Assembly: GCA_020635085.1 (NCBI GenBank)
Contig: JACKAL010000001.1
Span: 186,001-250,000, forward strand
Direction: 5' to 3'
Origin: Pseudobdellovibrionaceae bacterium
GTDB lineage: Bacteria > Bdellovibrionota > Bdellovibrionia > Bdellovibrionales > JAGQZY01
Length of the DNA: 64,000 nucleotides
Part shown: positions 35,331-44,101 of the stretch, piece after piece
How the letters are laid out: each line of letters starts with the position of its first letter
How positions within the stretch are numbered: the first letter of the stretch is position 1
Program-made: the position numbers and the translations under genes
The notes under the pieces: generated by a model
Seen by the model: only the letters and a program-made list of their open reading frames with translations
Told to the model about the DNA's origin: nothing
The model's database searches: none

Positions 35331-36206
35331 GTGGCCCTCAGATACGTTAAGACGTCCATAAAGTTGATTTTACGCGGACAATCGAGCTATGTATACGCTC
35401 GTTTAAGACGAAAAATGAAAGGGTACTTTTCGTCCAGTGACAGAGGTTACCAGGGTTCTATGTTAAGTGTGGTAGAAACCACACAGCGGACCTCTGAACT
35501 CCGTAAAAACTTTCAATCCAAAAACCGTCGAGCGATGGTTCTTCACTTATTCTATCCAGAAATTTTAAGCGAAATTTTGCATCAAGACATATTTATTGGG
35601 GAGTCCTTCGATTTTTATATCACGATTCCTTCGCAAGTTTCTCCACTGTTTTTCGAGCAGTTGAAGCAGCACCAACTAAACGCTTATGTGACCATTGTGG
35701 AAAACAAGGGGCGCGATGTTTTACCGTTTTTACAAATATTGCCATTACTCATGGGTAAGTATGAATGGGTTTGTAAGCTCCATTCAAAAAAATCCCTCCA
35801 CTCTGTCGAGGGCAAAATATGGCGGCAGGAAGTTTTTGCGGCTCTTCTCAGATCTCGTGTTTTAGATATTTTGGATAAGGCTTCTCAGGACGTTGGTATT
35901 TTTGCCCCACCGGATAGTTTGCTCCCACTTGATTTATTTTTAGGATCTAACGAAGGCAATATGAAAATAATATTACAGCGTTTAAGGTACTCTGATTTGA
36001 AGGTAACAGATTATCAGTTTGTTGCAGGTACTATGTTTTGGTTTCGCCCGCAGGCATTGATTTTTTTAAGTAATCGTATCAGTGAGCTGATACCACTATT
36101 TACTGAGGAACAATCAGCTATAGATGGTCTTATGCCCCATGCTTTTGAGCGCATATTTTCTTTAGTAGCAGAACAAAATAACTTTCAGTCCCGAGAGCTT
36201 AAGTAG
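35331..36206 (+). CDS. RgpF-like rhamnan synthesis protein, C-terminal-half type
   Basis: This 291-residue protein, with GTG at 35331 preceded by GAGGAAAG, resembles the later half of the RgpF family (PF05045). The matching features are VLHLFYPEILSEI, NKGRDVLPFLQILPLL, VCKLHSKKS...W, and GTMFWFRPQAL. RgpF proteins act in rhamnose-glucose or rhamnan polymer synthesis. An upstream in-frame ATG at 35298 lies inside a palindrome and has no ribosome-binding site. Its 3' end overlaps by 22 bases the convergent gene that looks like the RgpF N-terminal half. Confidence 0.7.
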   Translation: MALRYVKTSIKLILRGQSSYVYARLRRKMKGYFSSSDRGYQGSMLSVVETTQRTSELRKNFQSKNRRAMVLHLFYPEILSEILHQDIFIGESFDFYITIPSQVSPLFFEQLKQHQLNAYVTIVENKGRDVLPFLQILPLLMGKYEWVCKLHSKKSLHSVEGKIWRQEVFAALLRSRVLDILDKASQDVGIFAPPDSLLPLDLFLGSNEGNMKIILQRLRYSDLKVTDYQFVAGTMFWFRPQALIFLSNRISELIPLFTEEQSAIDGLMPHAFERIFSLVAEQNNFQSRELK

Positions 36207-37021
36207 TTACGAATCAAATCTACATTTAAAGTAGTCTCGTGTTCGATGTATTTCACAATTGCGGCATTCATCTTTTGTTTTTCAAACAGAGATTTCTTTA
36301 TAAAGGGAAAACCTGCGCTCAGAAGTTTCTTCCATTTTTTGAGGGAGGGGTTTGGAGAGAGTCCTTCACGCAACCGAGTGTAAAGAACCGAGTGTTGTGT
36401 GGGAGGAGTATTTATGGGTACATTTTCGGGAGAGGCTTTCCTATTAAAAAGTAAACGACTCAAATAAAATTTTTCAGTGTAAAGAACCCCCACGGAGAAC
36501 CCCGCAGAGAGAAGGATCTGGGTGAGTGAAGTTTCGTAATGAAGGATATAACTTTTTTTGCTTTGCTGCGGCTTTATCGAGCTGAGCCAGTTTTGAAACG
36601 CCGTTGAACGAAAGACATGTTTTTTAAATGCAAGAAAATAGCTTTGCAGATGGTAGCCGCCCTCAATGTTGTCGGAGATTCCCCAAAAGTCTTTTTGTGA
36701 GTAGATGGGGCTAAAAAGATTTTTAATGGGTCCAAGAGGTCCTATAATAGAATCATTGGTAAAAATAATTTCGTCGTAATCTTGCTGATCGGGTAAGATG
36801 TCTAATCCCATTTTCCAGCTCAGAAAATCGTAGCCGGTGTTCTCTCGAGAAATGGTATGATCAACGATGTTTTGAATTTTATGTATTTCTTGAGGTGCGA
36901 CGTTAGTTGATACGAACACAAGAGTTGCACAGTGCTCTCTATAGCTGCGAAGTGATGCGATCACATAGTCATGTAGGAGTCCGTTTGGATCAAAGTGAGC
37001 ATAAATGAGAGCACGACGCAT
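36185..37021 (-). CDS. RgpF-like rhamnan synthesis protein, N-terminal-half type
   Basis: The ATG at 37021 (MRRALIYAHFDPNG) gives 278 residues; an upstream TTG at 37048 would overlap rmlB and seems less likely. ALIYAHFD, LVFVSTN, ISRENTGYDFLSWKMGLD and DEIIFTNDSIIGPLGPIKNLF match the first domain of RgpF-family proteins. The gene follows rmlB by 7 bases on the same strand. It therefore sits at the end of an rmlC-rmlB-rgpF-like operon, consistent with a rhamnose-transferring role. Confidence 0.7.
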   Translation of the reverse strand: MRRALIYAHFDPNGLLHDYVIASLRSYREHCATLVFVSTNVAPQEIHKIQNIVDHTISRENTGYDFLSWKMGLDILPDQQDYDEIIFTNDSIIGPLGPIKNLFSPIYSQKDFWGISDNIEGGYHLQSYFLAFKKHVFRSTAFQNWLSSIKPQQSKKSYILHYETSLTQILLSAGFSVGVLYTEKFYLSRLLFNRKASPENVPINTPPTQHSVLYTRLREGLSPNPSLKKWKKLLSAGFPFIKKSLFEKQKMNAAIVKYIEHETTLNVDLIRNYLSSRD

Positions 37022-37028
37022 GAGTGAT

Positions 37029-38039
37029 TTAGGTGCGAGTGGATTCAATCATTTGAATCCAGGCATTGTTTTTGAGATACCACTCGATTGTTTTTTCTAG
37101 ACCTGTTTCAAAAGAAACCGTTGGGTTCCAGTTTAAGTCTTTTTGTGCTTTAGAATAGTCAATGGCATAACGCCAGTCATGGCCTTTACGGTCCTCGACA
37201 AATTGAATAAGAGATTCTGGTTTGTTGAGAGTTTTTAAAATATGTCGGACAACATCAATGTTGCGTTTCTCCGAATTGCCACCGAAATTATAGACTTCTC
37301 CGGCTTTACCCTTTAAGAAGGATTGCCAAATGCCACGATTGTGATCATCGACAAAAATCCAATCGCGAATGTTGCGACCATCTCCATAAACAGGCAGTTT
37401 CTTATTGTTCAGAGCATTTTGAATCATTAATGGAATCAGTTTTTCTGGAAATTGGTAGGGCCCATAATTGTTAGAGCAGCGCGTGGTGATGGCATTCAAT
37501 TTGTAGGTTTCAAAGTAAGAGCGTACTAAGAGGTCTGAACCTGCTTTACTTGCGCTATAGGGACTATTGGGCGCCAGGGGTGTTTCTTCAGTAAAGGCCG
37601 GGTCAGATTCTGACAACGTACCATAGACCTCATCAGTACTCACATGAACAAAACGGAATTCTGGGTTTCGGTTAAATAAAGGCAAAGAAGCATTGAGTAA
37701 GTTAAGTGTGCCGAGTACATTTGTTTCGACAAAGATATTAGGATTTGTGATTGAGCGGTCTACATGGGACTCAGCTGCAAAATGAATGACTCCGTCAAAA
37801 GGAAGCTCATTAAAAAGATTTTGTACGCGATTGTTGTCACGAATATCTATTTGCACGAAGCGAAGATTCTTGTTTTGCTCTAATTCTGGCTCTAGAGTTT
37901 GTTTACGTCCCGCATAAGTTAGAGCATCCAGAATCGTAAAATTAAATGTCTCTTTAATCTGATGATCGCAGGCAATTTTTTTTACAAAGTTACTACCAAT
38001 AAATCCGGCACAGCCAGTAAGAAGAATATTTTTTTTCAT
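37029..38039 (-). CDS. rmlB: dTDP-glucose 4,6-dehydratase
   Basis: RmlB makes dTDP-4-keto-6-deoxyglucose, the second step to dTDP-L-rhamnose. The ATG at 38039 gives 336 residues with TGCAGFIG at 8-15, STDEVYG around 134-140 (catalytic Thr-Asp-Glu), and YSASK with Y161/K165. The open frame upstream of this ATG lacks family sequence. rmlC ends one base upstream, so the genes are coupled. The product may also feed the WecE-type aminotransferase at 50.7 kb. Confidence 0.97.
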   Translation of the reverse strand: MKKNILLTGCAGFIGSNFVKKIACDHQIKETFNFTILDALTYAGRKQTLEPELEQNKNLRFVQIDIRDNNRVQNLFNELPFDGVIHFAAESHVDRSITNPNIFVETNVLGTLNLLNASLPLFNRNPEFRFVHVSTDEVYGTLSESDPAFTEETPLAPNSPYSASKAGSDLLVRSYFETYKLNAITTRCSNNYGPYQFPEKLIPLMIQNALNNKKLPVYGDGRNIRDWIFVDDHNRGIWQSFLKGKAGEVYNFGGNSEKRNIDVVRHILKTLNKPESLIQFVEDRKGHDWRYAIDYSKAQKDLNWNPTVSFETGLEKTIEWYLKNNAWIQMIESTRT

Positions 38040-38040
38040 T

Positions 38041-38589
38041 TTAAGCCTTATGTTTTCTAAACTGTTCAAGGGTGGGTAGAATCATGTCCTTTTCTGAAAG
38101 AGTCAGTTCTTGTGTCGGTAGGAGCCAATCAATATTGATATCTCTATCGTTGAAGATGATGCCCGCCTCGGCACTTTTGTCGTAGTAGTTGTCTACTTTG
38201 TAAAAAAAATCGGCTGTTTCACTGAGGACGACAAAGCCATGGGCAAAACCACGGGGTATGAGAAGAGATTGTGGTTTTTCGTCGGTAAGGTGTATACCGA
38301 ACCATTTGGCAAATGTGGGGGAGTCTTCTCTTAAATCGACAGCCACATCGTACACATGGCCCTGTAAAACAGACACAAACTTGGTTTGCGCAGATGCTCC
38401 AGTTTGGAGATGGAGCCCACGAAGTGTGCCTTTTTTAGAAGTAGACCGGTTGTCTTGTACAAACTGATATTCTAAACCAGCTTCCAAGAAGTGTTTGTGG
38501 TTATAACTTTCAAAAAAGTGGCCACGGTGGTCCCCAAATACCTTGGGGGTATAGACTAATAAATCCTTGATTGGTGTTGTGGTAAACAT
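38041..38589 (-). CDS. rmlC: dTDP-4-dehydrorhamnose 3,5-epimerase
   Basis: RmlC is a cupin-fold enzyme that epimerises C3 and C5 of the keto sugar. The 182 residues include GDHRGHFFESYN, LRGLHLQ with catalytic H60, K70, and the C-terminal DFFYKVDNYYDKSAEAG segment. It is the promoter-proximal gene of the - strand rmlC-rmlB-rgpF-like unit, facing away from rmlA across a palindrome-rich gap. Confidence 0.96.
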   Translation of the reverse strand: MFTTTPIKDLLVYTPKVFGDHRGHFFESYNHKHFLEAGLEYQFVQDNRSTSKKGTLRGLHLQTGASAQTKFVSVLQGHVYDVAVDLREDSPTFAKWFGIHLTDEKPQSLLIPRGFAHGFVVLSETADFFYKVDNYYDKSAEAGIIFNDRDINIDWLLPTQELTLSEKDMILPTLEQFRKHKA

Positions 38590-38661
38590 CGTTTCCTCTT
38601 TGATGGTTCTTGTTTATCGAACATTCGTTCAATTGTAAAAAAGGGGACCGCAATGACGCAA

Positions 38662-38709
38662 AGCCCTAGGGCTGGAGTAAGGCCCTCTCAGTTTATGGTT
38701 CGAGAGGGC
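38662..38709. repeat. Two adjacent inverted repeats upstream of rmlC
   Basis: AGCCCTAGGGCT at 38662-38673 is a perfect 12-bp palindrome. Nine bases later GCCCTCTC (38682-38689) is repeated in inverted form as GAGAGGGC (38702-38709). Both share the GCCCT core with the middle palindrome at 35271-35288 (AGGGC/GCCCT), 3.4 kb away, which hints at a common binding protein. Confidence 0.6.
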
Positions 38710-38849
38710 AGCAATAGGAAAGCATTGCGATGTGTAAATAAGGGCACATTTGCGAAGAAAATACGCGCTTTTTGATCTGGTAGGAAGAAGAGTCAATGAG
38801 GTTTAATCAAGAAAAAGAGTTGCACCGAGGACCGGAATCATCGATGAAT

Positions 38850-38871
38850 ATCTCAAATTAATTTTTGAGAT
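38850..38871. repeat. Inverted repeat upstream of rmlA
   Basis: ATCTCAAA at 38850-38857 and TTTGAGAT at 38864-38871 form a perfect 8-bp dyad around TTAATT. It lies about 70-90 bases upstream of the rmlA ATG. It could be an operator, or an RNA hairpin if transcription starts farther upstream. Confidence 0.55.
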
Positions 38872-38940
38872 TTAAAATCGTTTTCTGTTCCTGCCGTAGA
38901 GTGCTTGCAGAAAAGCGGTTTATAAAAAGTGGAGTGTACA

Positions 38941-39819
38941 ATGAAGGGCATTATACTAGCTGGTGGAAGTGGCACGCGTTTGTTTCCAACAACGATGGCA
39001 GTGAGCAAACAGTTATTACCTGTTTATGATAAACCCACAATTTATTATCCATTATCGACTCTGATGATTTCGGGGATCCGTGATATTATGATTATCAGTA
39101 CAGAGCGTGATGTGCCCATGATTCGCTCGTTATTAAAAGATGGGAGTCATCTGGGCTTAAATATTCAGTACGCGGTTCAAGCTAAGCCCGAGGGTATCGC
39201 TCAAGCGTTTATCATTGCTAAAGATTTTATCGCCAATGACTCCGTATGTTTAATTTTAGGTGATAACATTTTTTATGGTGAAACAATGTCAGCTTTACTT
39301 AAGGAAGCGACCGCGCTTCAGTCGGGGGCCTATGTTTTTGCGTATCAAGTAAATGATCCTGAGCGATATGGGGTTGTCGAGTTTGATACTCACGGAAAGG
39401 CCATGAGTATTGAAGAAAAACCTCAGAAGCCCAGATCTAGTTGGGCCGTAACCGGGTTGTATTTTTATGATAGATCTGTGAGTGAGCGCGTTGCGACACT
39501 CAAACCATCTAAGCGAGGAGAGTTAGAAATTACGGATCTCAATGTACTTTATCTTAATGATAAAAAACTAAATGTGCTCACTTTAGGGCGTGGTGTGGCG
39601 TGGTTGGATACGGGAACAGATGACTCTCTTTTGGATTCTGCTCAGTTTGTACATACCATCGAAAAACGGCAGGGTTTAAAGGTCGCTTGCCTTGAGGAAA
39701 TCGCCTTGCAGCAGGGATACATCACGCAGGAGATGTTTGTGTCCCTTGCGGAGAACGCTCCTATGAGCGGATACGGTCAGTATCTCAAGAAAATCGCGGT
39801 ACGATTGACAGAAAGGTAA
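38941..39819 (+). CDS. rmlA: Glucose-1-phosphate thymidylyltransferase
   Basis: RmlA makes dTDP-glucose from dTTP and glucose-1-phosphate, the first committed step to dTDP-L-rhamnose. The ATG at 38941 (GGAG at 38931-38934) gives 292 residues with the pyrophosphorylase signature GGSGTRLFP (8-16), [21 protein letters not shown] and EEKPQKP. It is transcribed away from rmlCB and leads into a methyltransferase gene 5 bases downstream. Confidence 0.97.
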   Translation: MKGIILAGGSGTRLFPTTMAVSKQLLPVYDKPTIYYPLSTLMISGIRDIMIISTERDVPMIRSLLKDGSHLGLNIQYAVQAKPEGIAQAFIIAKDFIANDSVCLILGDNIFYGETMSALLKEATALQSGAYVFAYQVNDPERYGVVEFDTHGKAMSIEEKPQKPRSSWAVTGLYFYDRSVSERVATLKPSKRGELEITDLNVLYLNDKKLNVLTLGRGVAWLDTGTDDSLLDSAQFVHTIEKRQGLKVACLEEIALQQGYITQEMFVSLAENAPMSGYGQYLKKIAVRLTER

Positions 39820-39824
39820 GTACA

Positions 39825-40628
39825 ATGTTTATCCAAACGCTTTTCCAACGGACGCCCTTTACAGGTTGGAATAAGAATCAGCTCTCTATTCCTAAAATCG
39901 AAGCGTTAAGTGATGAGGAACTGCACGAATTAAATGAAATGTTAGACTGGAAGTGTTTTGTTGTGGATTCCAAAGGGCGCCGTTTTGGTAAGCCGGCAAC
40001 AAAAAGTAAGAGAGCCAGTCCGCAGGTTATTCCAGATTATCGTTTAGCTATTTTACAACAACGCTTACCATTATCTGACAAACATGTCCTTGAGGTAGGA
40101 TGCTTTGAAGGGATTCATACGATTGGTCTTTGCCAAGTGGCTAAAAAAGTTTCTGCCATTGATTCGAGAATTAGTAATGTGGTGAAGACCGCTGTTCGTT
40201 GTCAGTTTTTTTCGGTGCAGCCTGAGGTGTTTGTCTTTGATTTAGAAAAAATGAATACGCAAAATTTATCAGCCCTTCGCTGCGATGTGCTCCATCACAT
40301 TGGAGTACTTTATCATCTTGTAGATCCTGTAGAACAAATTCGTTTATTTGGCGAATATGTTAAAGATGCTGTTTTATTGGATACTCACTATGCAACGGAA
40401 GATATGGCAAATGCGAGTTATGAAACCAAGCTTGGGGTTAAGAAATATTATCGCTACACCGAGGGTGGGTATAAAGATGCTTTTGCTGGTATGCATGGGC
40501 ATGCCAAGTGGTTGCAGCTTGATGATTTGGTAGACATCTTAAAGCAAACAGGTTTTTCACAAGTGGAAGTTATAGAAAAGCGCCAAGAGCGCAATGGCCC
40601 ACGGGTTCTTATTTTTGCTCATCGCTAA
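39825..40628 (+). CDS. SAM-dependent methyltransferase, CmoB-like fold
   Basis: This 267-residue class I methyltransferase has motif I VLEVGCFEGIHTIGL (about residues 86-100) and the GVLYHLVDP motif (about 162-170) seen in CmoB/DUF1698-type enzymes. The N-terminal 60 residues are not conserved with sugar methyltransferases that can be recognised. It follows rmlA by 5 bases, so it probably acts on a polysaccharide residue rather than tRNA. The substrate is unproven. Confidence 0.7.
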   Translation: MFIQTLFQRTPFTGWNKNQLSIPKIEALSDEELHELNEMLDWKCFVVDSKGRRFGKPATKSKRASPQVIPDYRLAILQQRLPLSDKHVLEVGCFEGIHTIGLCQVAKKVSAIDSRISNVVKTAVRCQFFSVQPEVFVFDLEKMNTQNLSALRCDVLHHIGVLYHLVDPVEQIRLFGEYVKDAVLLDTHYATEDMANASYETKLGVKKYYRYTEGGYKDAFAGMHGHAKWLQLDDLVDILKQTGFSQVEVIEKRQERNGPRVLIFAHR

Positions 40629-40660
40629 TCTATTTCGATAAGTGCAGTTACATTGGAAGA

Positions 40661-41779
40661 TTATGGAATTTGCAGGACGACCTCTAACTGCTTTTCTAGC
40701 TGGGATAGGGCGAAATGTTTTTGGCAGTAATCGCGGGCCTCGCTATGTTTTGTTTGTAGTTCCTGGTGTTGTTTAAGAATGTCTGTGAGCGATGAAGCGC
40801 TCAAAGTATCTAAGTCATAGGCGACGTGGTTTTTGATCAAGGGCAAGTAAGGTCCGTAAGGTGTTGCAAAGGTCACAGACCCCATCGCTGTATACTCTAT
40901 AAACTTTGTCGGAGCTTTTACTCCGTTAAAGGTATCTTTCTGCAGAGGGGCGAAGGCCACAGCCCATCTTCTTTCATTTAAGGACTGGCGGAAATTTTCG
41001 TACCCGCGAACAGGTGGAACATACAGTATTTGATTTTTTATAGACGCTGGAAAGGTAACATCTTGTAAATCCCCAAATAACTCAAATTGCCAGTTACTGT
41101 TATGGGTTAAAAAATCAATGATGAGGGGAAGGAGAGGAGACAGATCTCGCATATGGCTTTTTGTTCCCATATAGCCCAACGTCTTTGTAGGATTCCATTC
41201 TAGTGCATGTCCCACCCCCGGAAAGGGGCAATAAATTCCTGAAAATGTTCTTTGTAATTGAAAACGCTTTTTAAGAACGTCTTCCAAAATAGGGGTAGAC
41301 GCATAAACCATATCACAATTTTTAATCAAAAATTCACGGGCAGAAAGAACATCGGTATTCATATGACGTTTTTTATAGACATCGAGCATGTCTTCTGGAA
41401 ATGAAAAAAGGTCGTCATCAATGTGGTAAATGGTATAGGCATTGAGTTTTCGCGCAAGGTGAAAGAGTTCTTTGGCAAAGCCTCCGCCGAAACGGGAGAA
41501 GATCACATGAGTTGGCTTATATGTTTCGATATAATGACTTATGTGCGCAAAGGAGGCAGAGGAATGACTCTGTAGATCCTGCTGTGTCAAAACTATGTAG
41601 GAGGTATTTTTGTTAATTAGTGCTTTTTTAAGAGGCAACTCAAAGGAAATAGAGAAGGTGGGGGCCACACCATCGAGGATAAATAAAATTCTTTGCCGAG
41701 CATTCAAGGAGCCAGTAATAGGGGGCTGTGGTGGCTGCGCCGTAGATTTTAATAGACTTTTAAATCTGCTGAGAAACAT
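40661..41779 (-). CDS. Glycosyltransferase of GT-B fold
   Basis: This 372-residue protein has features of family 4-like enzymes: IYHIDDDLFSFPEDML, VYASTPILEDVL, LGYMGTKSHMRDL, the WAVAFAPLQKDTFNGVKAPTKFIEYTAMGS donor block, and a C-terminal LQKHFALSQLEKQ-type tail. The DDD/DD segment near residue 135 is common in this group. It is a single-gene - strand unit that diverges from the next methyltransferase gene. The donor is unknown. Confidence 0.72.
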   Translation of the reverse strand: MFLSRFKSLLKSTAQPPQPPITGSLNARQRILFILDGVAPTFSISFELPLKKALINKNTSYIVLTQQDLQSHSSASFAHISHYIETYKPTHVIFSRFGGGFAKELFHLARKLNAYTIYHIDDDLFSFPEDMLDVYKKRHMNTDVLSAREFLIKNCDMVYASTPILEDVLKKRFQLQRTFSGIYCPFPGVGHALEWNPTKTLGYMGTKSHMRDLSPLLPLIIDFLTHNSNWQFELFGDLQDVTFPASIKNQILYVPPVRGYENFRQSLNERRWAVAFAPLQKDTFNGVKAPTKFIEYTAMGSVTFATPYGPYLPLIKNHVAYDLDTLSASSLTDILKQHQELQTKHSEARDYCQKHFALSQLEKQLEVVLQIP

Positions 41780-41803
41780 GGTAGAGGTTTAGCACGCTTC
41801 TTT

Positions 41804-41835
41804 AGAATTAGGTAGCTAGGACGTATGCTAATTCT
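41804..41835. repeat. Inverted repeat between divergent genes
   Basis: AGAATTAG at 41804-41811 and CTAATTCT at 41828-41835 form a perfect 8-bp dyad separated by 16 bases. It lies in the 82-base space between the glycosyltransferase (-, start 41779) and methyltransferase (+, start 41862) genes. A dyad centred in a short divergent promoter region is a reasonable operator candidate. Confidence 0.45.
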
Positions 41836-41861
41836 TTAATAGACTTATGAAAGGCAACAGG

Positions 41862-42980
41862 ATGAATTTGTGTGATTTAATTCGCCGAAAAGATAGCAAC
41901 TTGGAGTTACCCAATAAGCATAGCATAGCTCGTTTGGGGGTAAATGGTATCAAATTGACGGGTTTTTGGGTAGATACGTGGAAGGGGCGAAACAACCCCT
42001 TGGTGATTTTTAAATTGAAGAAACCGTTTCAATGGTATCCTTTTCGCGAACTTCATTCTTATTCTGAGTGGGGAGTGCAGTGGGATTTTTCTTCTTCTCG
42101 CGAGGCAGAATTACAAGTTCTCCTGACAACAAAAGGTCACCAGCGTGTGGTAAAAACCATTCCTATAAAACCAAAAACATTCATTAAACCTTTTCAGCAA
42201 ATACCGCAGGATTTAGATGCCGAAGAGATGACAGTTACGTTTCGAAGCCAACGTACCTCATTGCCATCCCGTATTTTACAGTTTGTAGGGCTACAAAAAT
42301 CACGTCTTTTTATTACTAATCATGAGGTGATGGATCGTAAGGTTTTACTCAAGTATTGTGTGGGTAAAGGTATAGAGTTGGGGCCAGGGCACAATCCATT
42401 TTTAAAGCCAGAAGATGGTTTTGATGTGAGTTATTTAGAGCAACATCATCCTGAAAAGTGGGCTGATCTTTATGGTTCTGCAAAATTTGTTGTGGATCCT
42501 AAAAAATGGAGTCGCTATATTATCGGCGAAGCTCATCAATTACCTGTTGAAGATGGATCATTAGATTATATTTTCTCGAGTCACGTTTTTGAGCACTTAT
42601 ATAATCCATTGGGGCATATTGAGCATTGGCTTCATAAATTAAAAAGCGGTGGTCATGTTGTGGCGGTCATTCCTGCCATTGAGGGATGCAAGGATTACAT
42701 GGCTCAAGCCACTGGTTTAGATGAGCTTATTAAAGAGTATAAAGAGGGAGGCTTCGCTCCCCGTCTAGAGCAATATGAGTACTATGCTCATCTTCGCTCC
42801 ATGAACCAAACAGGAGAACAGCTTATGGAAAAGAAGCGCTCCATTCATGTCCACTTTTATACGGGTGAAAATATGAAGATTTTCTTAAATTGGATCAGTG
42901 CTAATTTACCGATTGCAAGTTGTGATCTGATTTACAAAATGAACAATAAGGATTTTTATTTGGTTATTCGCAAAAAATAG
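41862..42980 (+). CDS. SAM-dependent methyltransferase with N-terminal extra domain
   Basis: The ATG at 41862, preceded by AAAGG at 41850-41854, gives 372 residues. The first 150 residues are a beta-rich segment without recognised motifs. The C-terminal part is a class I methyltransferase with GIELGPGHNPF (motif I), the acidic AEAHQLPVEDGSLDYIFSSHVFEHLYNP (motifs II-III) and a later HFYTGENM segment. It probably modifies a glycan. The N-terminal region might bind the acceptor. Confidence 0.75.
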   Translation: MNLCDLIRRKDSNLELPNKHSIARLGVNGIKLTGFWVDTWKGRNNPLVIFKLKKPFQWYPFRELHSYSEWGVQWDFSSSREAELQVLLTTKGHQRVVKTIPIKPKTFIKPFQQIPQDLDAEEMTVTFRSQRTSLPSRILQFVGLQKSRLFITNHEVMDRKVLLKYCVGKGIELGPGHNPFLKPEDGFDVSYLEQHHPEKWADLYGSAKFVVDPKKWSRYIIGEAHQLPVEDGSLDYIFSSHVFEHLYNPLGHIEHWLHKLKSGGHVVAVIPAIEGCKDYMAQATGLDELIKEYKEGGFAPRLEQYEYYAHLRSMNQTGEQLMEKKRSIHVHFYTGENMKIFLNWISANLPIASCDLIYKMNNKDFYLVIRKK

Positions 42981-43035
42981 CTCGCAGTTATTCTTTTGAT
43001 CTGGGAGTCTATTGACGTCAGTATGGAGATAAAAT

Positions 43036-44100
43036 TTATTTTAAGTCTTCTTTTAAAAATAGGGCTAGTTCTTTAGAGAATTTTTCTGCACCAAAATGAC
43101 TCAGGTGCCTTCTGTCGGCAAAGTCTTTGACCGGGTCGTAATCTGTTTTAAGACCTAAATCAATATAGATAACATTATTTTTGAGGGCCCATTTTTTTAA
43201 TTGAGCACTTCGCTCTTGATAAATGTTTGTACGTTCTAAAAGGGTTAACATACGTGGATTTGTTGGCAGTGAAACAAAAATAGGTATGATTTTATGCTCG
43301 CGAAAAAAGCGAACATACCACATGTATAACCCACCATCCGCTAAAGACTCAGAAAATAAATTAGAGTCAAGTGAGGTTGAAGACGCACCCTCATTTTTCC
43401 ACCAATCAGCAAATTCGTTATCTAAAGACGCTTGTGACTCTGCTGGTGGTCGTACATGAAACCCCAAGTTGGTTTGATTCAATTGTTCGCGAGTTAATTT
43501 TTTATGCCAAGGGTGAAGGATGAAGGAACGTAAGGTTTTTTTATGCTCGAGAGCGTAGGACGCAGATAAGAGTGCCATCTTCAAGTTCTTTAGAGTAGAT
43601 TTTGTTGTATGACACACATTTGTAAGTTTGGAGTCGATGGCAAAATCTGAGGTAAAAACACCTTTTTGCAAGCTACCGGCTTCTGTATCACAATCAATTC
43701 CACCTTGTTCAGCGGTTGGGTAGAGTTTTACATCTTCAGCCACGTTCATTCCGATGATAGCGTAACGAATTCCCGGCTGGACAGTTGCTAGTGGTAGATA
43801 GGGAAGTAGCAGTCGGTAGTAGGAGAGATTCATACCATCTATCCCTAAGTTAAACGATTGGATTTTTCCAGTGAATGTCTGGTTGAATGTTTCCGGGTCA
43901 AAACCGTAGCGGACTTCAGAGCTCCCGATAAAAACTGTATTTATGGAGCCTTTCTTAAAGTCTTGCATCTGCCAGTCGATCGCATCGTAATTGTAATAAG
44001 ACATAAAATGGAAGAGCCCATGTCGAGAGAAAGCCTCAATCCCTATGATGATCATAATAACGAGAATCAACTGTATGGCGGGAAGTCGGGATTTATTCAT
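43036..44100 (-). CDS. SGNH-like membrane-anchored protein, partner of MBOAT (second copy)
   Basis: The ATG at 44100 gives 354 residues with an N-terminal membrane segment (about 8-25), FIGSSEVRYG with S61 in the block-I position, and D329-R-R-H332 near the C-terminus. This is the same layout as the gene at 26414-27442 but with little overall sequence similarity by eye. It lies one base after the MBOAT stop, so it is coupled to it. Proposed role: delivering acetyl groups to a periplasmic glycan. Confidence 0.65.
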   Translation of the reverse strand: MNKSRLPAIQLILVIMIIIGIEAFSRHGLFHFMSYYNYDAIDWQMQDFKKGSINTVFIGSSEVRYGFDPETFNQTFTGKIQSFNLGIDGMNLSYYRLLLPYLPLATVQPGIRYAIIGMNVAEDVKLYPTAEQGGIDCDTEAGSLQKGVFTSDFAIDSKLTNVCHTTKSTLKNLKMALLSASYALEHKKTLRSFILHPWHKKLTREQLNQTNLGFHVRPPAESQASLDNEFADWWKNEGASSTSLDSNLFSESLADGGLYMWYVRFFREHKIIPIFVSLPTNPRMLTLLERTNIYQERSAQLKKWALKNNVIYIDLGLKTDYDPVKDFADRRHLSHFGAEKFSKELALFLKEDLK

Positions 44101-44101
44101 A

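Larger units (their letters stand above)
38590..38940. promoter_or_regulatory. 351-base palindrome-rich divergent region between rmlC and rmlA
   Basis: There is no plausible gene here. Perfect inverted repeats include AGCCCTAGGGCT (38662-38673), GCCCTCTC...GAGAGGGC with a 12-base loop (38682-38709), and ATCTCAAA...TTTGAGAT with a 6-base loop (38850-38871). It must contain promoters for rmlC (-) and rmlA (+). TATAAA at 38921-38926 could be a -10 box, but no -35 box at proper spacing was seen. The density of dyads suggests regulation of the rhamnose genes. Confidence 0.5.

Noticed and set aside
38905..38926. TTGCAG and TATAAA upstream of rmlA as a promoter
   Set aside because: The spacing is only 10 bases, which is too short for sigma-70 recognition; TATAAA alone is not convincing.
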